Source: Nitrososphaeraceae archaeon (GTDB taxonomy: Archaea > Thermoproteota > Nitrososphaeria > Nitrososphaerales > Nitrososphaeraceae). From it: a stretch of DNA of 39,281 nucleotides. The number at the start of each line of letters is the position of its first letter. Position 1 is the first letter of the stretch. The stretch covers positions 1 to 39,281 of the forward strand of contig WHTU01000028.1 in the NCBI GenBank assembly GCA_009377575.1. Direction: 5' to 3'. Shown here piece by piece: positions 33,420 through 39,281 of the stretch. A program made the translations under genes and the position numbers. The notes under the pieces were generated by a model that saw only the letters and a list, made by a program, of their open reading frames with translations, was not told where the DNA came from and made no database searches.

Positions 33420-33551
33420 ATGTGCGTTACCGGATCTCCTCCAGGAAGCCTTTGCGGACCAAGGGAACGAAGTATTGACGAAGATAATATAGATGAGATC
33501 TTTGATGAAAGATTAGAAGCAATAGGAGTACCCTTACCACCACCATCTTAA
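33420..33551 (+). CDS. Candidate small protein, 43 residues
   Basis: The frame from ATG 33420 starts MCVTGSPPGSLCGPRERS, then an acidic IDEDNIDEIFDERLEAIG and ends VPLPPPS. The acidic amphipathic centre with Pro-rich end suggests a real but disordered peptide, possibly a binding partner of another protein. No clear promoter lies immediately upstream; it may be co-transcribed with the gene at 33182. Not recognised. Confidence 0.4.
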   Translation: MCVTGSPPGSLCGPRERSIDEDNIDEIFDERLEAIGVPLPPPS

Positions 33552-33898
33552 CCATTCAATATTTTTTTGTTATTTTTGTTTCTCATTCATATTATCATTT
33601 GTCTGTTATTTATTAGGGGTACTAGGAAATGCATCCTCTTAAACATACAAAACTAAGAAGGATCAAAAACCAGAATAAAAGAAGATAGACTTGCCTTTGA
33701 AATATATATTTGATTATCAACATTAGCACCAATCAGGAATTCGAAGGGGACTGAAGACCAGCACAAACAGTATCTATGACCATTAGCATTAGTCCGGTAT
33801 GGCTAATATCGCTAGTGATAAATGGTATATAATCTCTTCAAGTTCTAAATCCGAAAATGCATAGGAAGCGCAAAGAAGTCAATCTTCAATTAGCAATT
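33552..33898. other. Intergenic region, nothing seen
   Basis: Some 350 bases, AT-rich at the left and more mixed at the right. GACCA/AGCAC/AGCATTAG-like fragments recur near 33727-33800 (CATTAGCACCAATC, CATTAGCATTAGTC), but there is no clear repeat, RNA gene or coding frame. Confidence 0.4.
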
Positions 33899-34276
33899 CT
33901 ATCTTCCGCCTATGCCACCTGTATAATCTCCAGTAATCTTTACTATATCTTTTTGAGATTCACAAAATTCCTTAAGCAATTCTAAGCTCAATCTCATATT
34001 AGCTACATAGTGAGTTCCATTTTCAGTAATCGAAGGTAGAAATCCCGTTTTTTCAAAGATCATACTTTTCATCATTTCTTGATCTGTTCCCTTTACTGTT
34101 CTTATTTCAACTATATAGAATGGAGGTAACGAAGACGTATTCTTAGATGTTTTAACTAGCTCACGAACAAGTAAATTATGTATGAGAGCTGGATCTACTT
34201 TTGGAAGATGTGTCTGATACAAGGTCTGTAATCCTTGAAAGACCATTCTTATCTGCTGTAACTCGCTGGTAGACAT
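33899..34276 (-). CDS. Hypothetical protein, 125 residues
   Basis: Soluble protein with an N-terminal helical part (SELQQIRMVFQGLQTLYQTH) and a strand-rich centre (PPFYIVEIRTVKG, FLPSITENGTHYVANMRLSL), ending in a Gly-rich GDYTGGIGGR. No catalytic or metal motif. One Cys. ATG 34276 follows an AT-rich stretch. It lies 79 bases downstream of the membrane protein gene on the same strand, so both may be co-transcribed. The family is not recognised, but length and composition support a real gene. Confidence 0.7.
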   Translation of the reverse strand: MSTSELQQIRMVFQGLQTLYQTHLPKVDPALIHNLLVRELVKTSKNTSSLPPFYIVEIRTVKGTDQEMMKSMIFEKTGFLPSITENGTHYVANMRLSLELLKEFCESQKDIVKITGDYTGGIGGR

Positions 34277-34355
34277 TAATTCAAAGTTAGGTTTAGCATA
34301 ATAGTAAAAAAAGTTGTTAGTGGGCTGTTGAACCTAGGAATTTAGGAAAGTAAGA

Positions 34356-34889
34356 TCATATTACAGCCAACCTGGAGCAAAATCCCATTACCCCTCCAAA
34401 TAGCATATGCAATGCGAGTGAACCTATGATTACCGTACCTGACAATTGAATCAGCTGATTAGCTATCGACGAATCCAGACTACCAGCATTAGCTATACTA
34501 GAAAGCGCAGGTTGTATGACATAATAATGCATCGGCAGAAATAGAACACCCCAGACTATTACCCCAGCAAGTATACCTGTACCTATTCCTTTAGGCATAG
34601 AGCTTATGTGAAATATTCTGATGCGTTTTGATACATAGTTGTAAATAATTGAAATGATTATGGCTGTTACCATGAATAGAAGAAAGCCTACATACATAGC
34701 ATAAGCAGAATCGATTCCAAAGACTAGTCCAACCGTCTTATAGAAAGTACCTGGAGGAACGTTTAGTTGAGAATCAACAGCTAAAAATAATCCAAATATT
34801 GCCCAAGCTGCTGTTAGACCAGCGATTATACCTGATGGTCTTCTAATACTAACTGTGCTCAATGATTTTGAAAGCATCTTGTAATACAC
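34356..34889 (-). CDS. Integral membrane protein, four segments
   Basis: 177 residues (GTG 34889) or 173 (ATG 34877). Membrane segments lie at about 19-38, 62-83, 102-120 and 150-170, with short loops; there is a basic patch at about 84-95 (YNYVSKRIRIF) on the inner side. No transporter or enzyme motif is seen, nor copper-binding His clusters despite HYYV and HMLF near segments three and four. An AATATTATAAT box lies about 15-25 bases upstream. Family not recognised. Confidence 0.75.
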   Translation of the reverse strand: MYYKMLSKSLSTVSIRRPSGIIAGLTAAWAIFGLFLAVDSQLNVPPGTFYKTVGLVFGIDSAYAMYVGFLLFMVTAIIISIIYNYVSKRIRIFHISSMPKGIGTGILAGVIVWGVLFLPMHYYVIQPALSSIANAGSLDSSIANQLIQLSGTVIIGSLALHMLFGGVMGFCSRLAVI

Positions 34890-35234
34890 ATACGCAATTA
34901 TAATATTTAGACTTAAGTAATCGTTATTCTATAAAAGTTACTTATTTTTACAAAATAGATAACAAATTCCAATCAAATATGCATTGATTTATAAATGAAA
35001 TATAATTCATAGGCTTGTTAATTTTGCATAATAACCCTTCAACATGATATAGAGGTTCGATGAAGAAAGTAGCTAGATTTCCTTGATTTTGTAAAAGCTC
35101 TATTAGGGTATAAAAATTCTATTATTAGTAGAAAGAATTTTATGAATAACAGATACATCTAGTCAATATATCAATATATGCAAGATGTAAATTGCACTAA
35201 AATGTGAGGTAGACATTTCTGATTTCTCTTTAAA
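34890..35234. other. AT-rich intergenic region
   Basis: About 345 bases between divergent genes, very AT-rich, holding promoters for both sides. No coding frame, RNA gene or repeat of note. Confidence 0.4.
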
Positions 35235-36428
35235 GTGGATCGAGATATGAACAAAAAAAAACTGCATTACCCTTCTACACATACTGCGATCATTTTCTTG
35301 TCTTTAATCATTTTCGCATTAACTAATCTTCCAGATAACCTTCCAGATAACCTTTTTATTCTAATGAATAGAAATGGTCATGAACTTGATTCTATCAATT
35401 TAGTTGAACATAACCTTTCTACCGCCTCTTTCATTCAGAAAATTACTGCGAAGTCAGATGCTGATAGCATCATCATTTCTAATCGTATAGTAGATGAAGT
35501 GCATCCAGCTAACCTTGAAAAAACTGTTCGTGAACTATCTTCTTTTCATACTCGACATACAGAATCTGAATTCATAGATGACGTTGCTTATTGGTTAACA
35601 GAGAAACTTCAAAGTGTTTGCGGCACAGATGTCTACGTCCAAAATTTTACATATACGCCAGAGAAGACTAATGATGATAACGATAGTGATGTCAACAGCA
35701 ATCATCGTCAAAGACCATTTTCCTATAACCTGAAAAATTTAGTATGCGAGAAACCAGGTTCAACAAATAATACGATAATTATTTCTGCCCACTATGATAG
35801 TAGGATGGAGAATATTAACAATAATACAGCTAGAGCTCCTGGAGCTGACGATAATGCTAGTGGCGTTTCCGCATTATTAGAAGTTGCACGAATCCTTTCA
35901 AATTTCAGTGTGTATCATAGTATCATCTTTGTACTATTCTCTGGCGAAGAGCAAGGCAAATTGGGTTCAACACATTATGCTGACTATATTGATAAAAAAG
36001 ATGTAGACCTTGATCTATTAATTAATTTAGATATGGTCGGATTCTCTTCACAAGGATCCAATGATTTCTTAATAGAGTATGATAACGGAAACGTTGTACA
36101 GGATAATGACAGATATTCACTAGTTGTTGCCAGCTTCATCAAAGGCGTTGCTTCAAAATATACCAATCTGAATACAATCCTAGGCGTGTTAGGAAATAGT
36201 GACTATCTTCCATTTGAGGCTTTAGGTTATACAGTTATAGGTTTTCATGATGATGGTGTAACAAAGAATCTAAATCATCATACAATGACTGATACTCCTG
36301 ATATTCTGAATTACGAATACTTAACTTCTACAACTAAATTGGTCTTGGCTACGATTTTGAATCTTGATAAATTGATAACATCTAGCAATCCTGATTATGC
36401 TCCTTTATTCTTAGTAAAGATTCAATGA
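35235..36428 (+). CDS. Membrane-anchored M28-family zinc peptidase
   Basis: 397 residues from GTG 35235; ATG 35247 is four codons on. A hydrophobic segment at about 16-30 (TAIIFLSLIIFAL) targets it to the membrane or outside. The M28 metal ligands are in order: H186 (SAHYDS), D205 (PGADDNASG), E238-E239 (FSGEEQGKLG), D266 (INLDMVGF) and H349 (NHHTMTDTPD). The family comprises aminopeptidases and related amidohydrolases with two zinc ions. An Asn/Asp-rich insert lies at 145-160, and LPDNLPDNL after the anchor comes from a short DNA duplication. The gene likely degrades peptides at the cell surface. Confidence 0.9.
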   Translation: MDRDMNKKKLHYPSTHTAIIFLSLIIFALTNLPDNLPDNLFILMNRNGHELDSINLVEHNLSTASFIQKITAKSDADSIIISNRIVDEVHPANLEKTVRELSSFHTRHTESEFIDDVAYWLTEKLQSVCGTDVYVQNFTYTPEKTNDDNDSDVNSNHRQRPFSYNLKNLVCEKPGSTNNTIIISAHYDSRMENINNNTARAPGADDNASGVSALLEVARILSNFSVYHSIIFVLFSGEEQGKLGSTHYADYIDKKDVDLDLLINLDMVGFSSQGSNDFLIEYDNGNVVQDNDRYSLVVASFIKGVASKYTNLNTILGVLGNSDYLPFEALGYTVIGFHDDGVTKNLNHHTMTDTPDILNYEYLTSTTKLVLATILNLDKLITSSNPDYAPLFLVKIQ

Positions 36429-36599
36429 CTGCTAAAATTTCTATGGGATTGATGCCCTTCACGATATTAGTTTTGATAAGGGGTTCAATGTCAATCCTTA
36501 GACCTTTTAGCACAATCAGAATACTAAAATGAAAGAAAAAGAGATGCGAGAGAATTAGGTTATCTATTTTCTAATTCTGTCCATCAGATGAACTTGTCT

Positions 36600-36968
36600 T
36601 TATTCTGTTCCACCGCCTTCTTCTTCATCTTCACTTCCGGTGTTATCTGCATCGCTAGTTTCTTCATTGCTAGGAGGACTATCGGTTGGAGTAGTAGTAC
36701 CACCACTACCACTAGCCGTTCCCGTATTGTAAATCGGAGCGAAGCAATCTCTTATTTGTTGTTCGGAAACAGATCCATCTACCTCAGCATTAGAAAGACA
36801 CGATTGAAAGTCCTGATAATTCTGACTGGCTGAACTGGTATCTCCACCCGTTTCATCAGACTGCGCTAGTAATGGTGAAGCATAATTCATACTTGGTATC
36901 ATCAGTGCTAGGAGTATTGTTACTGTTATACTTGAAGCTCGAGTTTTTCTTGAATCCATCGCCCTCAT
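36600..36968 (-). CDS. Secreted Ser/Thr/Glu-rich small protein
   Basis: 122 residues. A signal peptide is visible at about 8-35 (basic start, then VTILLALMIPSMNYASPLLA). The mature part has two Cys (SCLSNAEVDGSVSEQQIRDC) that can form one disulfide, flanked by a Gly/Thr/Ser/Pro-rich and then acidic tail (DEEEGGGTE). Such tails are common in exported thaumarchaeal proteins. No family assigned. Lies alone between convergent and same-strand neighbours. Confidence 0.7.
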   Translation of the reverse strand: MRAMDSRKTRASSITVTILLALMIPSMNYASPLLAQSDETGGDTSSASQNYQDFQSCLSNAEVDGSVSEQQIRDCFAPIYNTGTASGSGGTTTPTDSPPSNEETSDADNTGSEDEEEGGGTE

Positions 36969-37121
36969 AATCGATTAATAATGTATATAACTATTGGCGT
37001 TCGAAAGTTTGTAAGGGAGAATTAGGAATACTTGACAAGAATACACAGTTATAGTCATAAGTTGATCTCTGTGGATTGATTCTTTGTTGAGAGCTGTTGT
37101 TGTCAATGAAGACAATCGTCA

Positions 37122-37589
37122 TCATTCCCATTCGGCTGTATCTTTTTCCGCTATTATTTTCGTAGTTTTCACGCGTACTAGAACTGCACCTTCAGTACTA
37201 TTTTTTCTGCCATACACCTTTGCATTATTTTTCCCCATATACCGCCTTGCTATTTTTGTAGCCCACTTGAAAAGTTCATACTGCTTATGATGATATATTT
37301 TCGCAATACCAAGAATAGTTACAAAGGAAAACTGTGGTATCTGATCGTCAACGCAAATGCTTACTCTATTATCACGTTGAATGTTTCGTGCCTTAAGTGA
37401 GCCATCATACGTGGTAAAAACGATATCTCTTACCACTCCTTCTCTTGTCCGATTTTTTTGGTCGTCGTTCAATACGAACCAAATTGGAACTACATGAGGA
37501 CTCCCATCTTTTTTTACCGTTGCAAGTTTGGCTGTAAAAGTACCTTGCGTAAGAAACTTTTTAGTTTCCTTTTTGGACATTTCTGTCAT
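37122..37589 (-). CDS. PPOX-class flavin or F420-binding oxidoreductase
   Basis: 155 residues with the split-barrel PPOX fold: FTAKLATVKKDGSPHVVPIWF at the start, DIVFTTYDGSLKARNIQRD in the middle and the VSICVDDQIPQFSFVTILG strand pair. Many small relatives bind F420 or FMN and reduce unsaturated substrates; which cofactor is used here is not certain. ATG 37589 is supported because the broken copy at 5434-5565 starts at the same place. It lies downstream of the SIS gene on the same strand, 69 bases apart. Confidence 0.85.
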   Translation of the reverse strand: MTEMSKKETKKFLTQGTFTAKLATVKKDGSPHVVPIWFVLNDDQKNRTREGVVRDIVFTTYDGSLKARNIQRDNRVSICVDDQIPQFSFVTILGIAKIYHHKQYELFKWATKIARRYMGKNNAKVYGRKNSTEGAVLVRVKTTKIIAEKDTAEWE

Positions 37590-37658
37590 TATAGTTATAA
37601 TGTCTAGCTTTCTAAAAAGTAATTCACGGGTATCCTCTCATTCAGTGCTGTCATAAAT

Positions 37659-38633
37659 CTAAAGGGATATTTCATTACCAGCATTCGCGTAAATGCATTG
37701 GTCCTTTCTTACCTTATCTGGATTCGTACCGAGTTGCTTTGCCAGCTCCAATGCAAGTTGTTGCCCCCACACAAGTTGAGCAAACCAGTTAAACTCATGA
37801 GATAATGAAGCGAACGATTGCTGCTTCTCGTCGTTTATCTCTATCAATTCTGCACCTATGGCATTTACATATTTTATTAACGTATCCTGTCTGTTTTGTG
37901 ATTTGGAAGTAAACGCTACTACGCTTGATTCTTTGTCAAGAGTAACTCTTGGACCATGCAGAAACTGTTCTATTCCGTAACTTCTAACTGGCAAGTACGA
38001 AGTTTCAGAAATCTTAAGGGCAACTTCATGAGCTATAGCTTCTCTGATCAAATCTCCCACTAAAATCAGCTTATCAGAGAATTTCGGTAGTTTATGAATA
38101 TTAAAAGGAAGTCGAAAGGATTCTAACCAGATTTTGAATCTTTCGATCAGTCCTCCTGAATACATATCTATCCATTGCAGGATTCGAACTATGGCAGAAG
38201 TAAGAGAGATCGTGAATGCTCCACAATTCTCTTGAGGACATGTTTCAATGCGGATATCAGTATTAATGGAAATCGGACTTTCCATTCCGGTAACAAGAAC
38301 AGTCGTAGCACCAAAATGTTCTTTCACTACTTCTAAAGCTCTTATGCTGAAGGTCTTGGTTCCTCGATGTGAAAAAATAACGACAATATCATCTGGAGAA
38401 ACAATGTATCTTGAGTTAACAAAGTCGTAGCTTTGCACTGCAATGGCATTCATTTCTACATACTCTCTCCATAGAAATTCAGCGATTTTGGCAACCCAGA
38501 AACTACTACCAATTCCTATAAAATAGATTTTTTTAAAATCAAGAGCAGATAATCTAGAAGGTAGCTGATTATCTAGTATCCTTCTCCATTCAAGAGGTTG
38601 ATTGAGTATATTAGTTTCATAGAGAAAAGTCAT
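37659..38633 (-). CDS. SIS-domain sugar isomerase-like protein
   Basis: 324 residues, two SIS (sugar isomerase) domains, as in the isomerase half of GlmS or in AgaS-like deaminases. FIGIGSSFWVAKIAEFLW near 37-54 is the first domain's phosphosugar site, FSHRGTKTFSIRALE is the second Ser/Thr loop, and SYGIEQFLHGPRV (about 218-230) is the hallmark GlmS segment with the histidine. The N-terminal glutaminase domain is absent, so it cannot use glutamine. It may act on an aminosugar phosphate. The start ATG 38633 is preceded by AT-rich promoter DNA. Confidence 0.85.
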   Translation of the reverse strand: MTFLYETNILNQPLEWRRILDNQLPSRLSALDFKKIYFIGIGSSFWVAKIAEFLWREYVEMNAIAVQSYDFVNSRYIVSPDDIVVIFSHRGTKTFSIRALEVVKEHFGATTVLVTGMESPISINTDIRIETCPQENCGAFTISLTSAIVRILQWIDMYSGGLIERFKIWLESFRLPFNIHKLPKFSDKLILVGDLIREAIAHEVALKISETSYLPVRSYGIEQFLHGPRVTLDKESSVVAFTSKSQNRQDTLIKYVNAIGAELIEINDEKQQSFASLSHEFNWFAQLVWGQQLALELAKQLGTNPDKVRKDQCIYANAGNEISL

Positions 38634-38693
38634 GCAGATTATTATAATTATTATATTGGTAGCATTAAAATAAACTTGATATATTATTGGTTG

Positions 38694-38843
38694 ATGCCAA
38701 AAATAATAAGCGATGTTGCTGCTGATGTTGTTTTACCTGGTGGATATACTATTACACAGGCCCGGGTTTTTAGAGAATTTTTTTTGCCTTCTAAAATTAA
38801 ATCAAATATTTTCTTCCAATTTGTCACAAAGGCAAGAATCTAA
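38694..38843 (+). CDS. Doubtful small frame, 49 residues
   Basis: ATG 38694 opens MPKIISDVAADVVLPGGY and then a basic/aromatic FFLPSKIKSNIFF stretch. It is divergent from the SIS gene and not recognised. The first half looks protein-like, the second half looks like translated AT-rich DNA. Kept only as a low-confidence candidate. Confidence 0.2.
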   Translation: MPKIISDVAADVVLPGGYTITQARVFREFFLPSKIKSNIFFQFVTKARI

Positions 38844-38903
38844 CTCTTTCATATTCAGCCAGAAAAATAGTGGTTAATACTAAGATTATTACAAAACTGA
38901 GAT

Positions 38904-39281
38904 CTAACATTCTGTCATTTCATTAGAACCGTTCTCTCCATCTATTCCTTGGATTCCATTTGTGGCATCTCCTCCGTATCCGCCAGCTCCGCCAATTGCA
39001 GTACCGTCACAAATTGCTACTGCATCTCCACCAACTCCACCATCTCCTCCAAACGCATTATCTCCTGCTGCATCTCCACCAGCTCCACCATCTCCTCCAA
39101 ACGCATTATCTTCTGCTGCATCTCCACCAGCTCCACCATCTCCTCCAAACGCATTACCTCCTGCTGCATCTCCACCAACTCCACCATCTCCTCCAAACGC
39201 ATTACCTCCTGCTGCATCTCCACCAACTCCACCATCTCCTCCAAACGCATTACCTCCTGCTGCATCTCCACCAACTCCACC
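38904..39281 (-). CDS. C-terminal part of a glycine-rich 16-residue repeat protein
   Basis: The window ends inside this gene, which runs off the right edge; 125 residues are visible. Five units of GGVGGDAAGGNAFGGD (48 bp each) occur with small changes (V/A, GG/ED/GD), then a related end with GGAGGYGGDATNGIQGIDG and SNEMTEC before TAG. The Gly-rich, Asp-rich units resemble surface or cell-wall structural proteins. All frames are open through the array because 48 is a multiple of three; this frame is chosen since its Gly pattern continues past the repeats into unique sequence to a natural stop. Confidence 0.75.
   Translation of the reverse strand, partial: GGVGGDAAGGNAFGGDGGVGGDAAGGNAFGGDGGVGGDAAGGNAFGGDGGAGGDAAEDNAFGGDGGAGGDAAGDNAFGGDGGVGGDAVAICDGTAIGGAGGYGGDATNGIQGIDGENGSNEMTEC

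Noticed and set aside
38165-38195. tRNA-like T-loop (GTTCGAATCC on the minus strand)
   Set aside because: It lies inside the SIS-domain coding sequence, and no acceptor stem or anticodon arm can be drawn around it.
39017-39280. Minus-strand frame with Met-Glu-Leu-Val-Glu-Met-Gln repeats
   Set aside because: It is another frame of the 48-bp array. The Gly/Asp frame continues its pattern into unique sequence and ends at a natural stop.

Overview
The window (about 39.3 kb, AT-rich) reads as a chromosomal segment of an archaeon of the Nitrososphaeria (Thaumarchaeota), most likely a soil-type ammonia oxidiser close to Nitrososphaera/Nitrosocosmicus. The main reason is the combination of genes: both subunits of the D-family DNA polymerase (absent from Crenarchaeota) lie with CdvA, the Cdv/ESCRT cell-division protein (absent from most Euryarchaeota). 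Archaeal GGGP synthase, RadA, archaeal FEN1, class I CCA transferase, Orc1/Cdc6 and TATA-type promoters close to start codons fit this. The lineage is inferred from gene content; no rRNA or tRNA gene was seen.

Region by region. 1-5.6 kb: accessory DNA (end of an unknown gene, a secreted eight-repeat sialidase-like propeller protein, two small genes flanked by a GT microsatellite and a 14-bp tandem repeat), then radA, an SRPBCC protein and a broken flavin-oxidoreductase remnant. 5.6-9.4 kb: fen1, and on the other strand a tight thpR-cca-kinase operon for RNA end processing. 9.6-12.5 kb: a winged-helix protein, a 47-residue zinc protein hidden on the minus strand, a long empty stretch and glyA. 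12.5-16.8 kb: a GGGP synthase-DP2 operon. 16.9-19.8 kb: a small unknown gene, a membrane-anchored coiled-coil winged-helix protein, a roughly 600-bp repeat-rich region that I read as a replication origin, and cdc6. 19.7-24 kb: DP1 (convergent with cdc6), a SpoIIM-like membrane protein, a mini zinc ribbon, a PAC2-family protein and cdvA. 24-31.3 kb: a second copy of the winged-helix gene, acetyl-CoA synthetase, a mini zinc protein, an AAA+ ATPase, two or three small unlisted genes, an MDR oxidoreductase and an FAD-dependent oxidoreductase. 31.4-39.3 kb: sparse DNA with small Cys-rich proteins (including a C2H2 double finger and a CDGSH protein, both without a visible start codon), small membrane and secreted proteins, an M28 peptidase, a PPOX-family protein, a SIS-domain protein and, at the right edge, a glycine-rich 16-residue repeat protein.

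The most interesting part is the origin. Five copies of a GAAAnnnAGGGGT core, like the archaeal origin recognition box, occur between 18.10 and 18.49 kb. They are oriented two forward, one reverse, then an AT-rich gap of about 145 bp, then two forward. The last two lie in a perfect 58-bp tandem duplication that also carries the likely cdc6 TATA box and ends on its TTG start codon. Initiator, both polymerase D subunits, RadA, FEN1 and CdvA all lie within about 15 kb of it, so replication, repair and division genes are grouped around the putative origin. Next to it is a membrane-anchored DNA-binding protein of unknown function whose start codon lies in a perfect inverted repeat.
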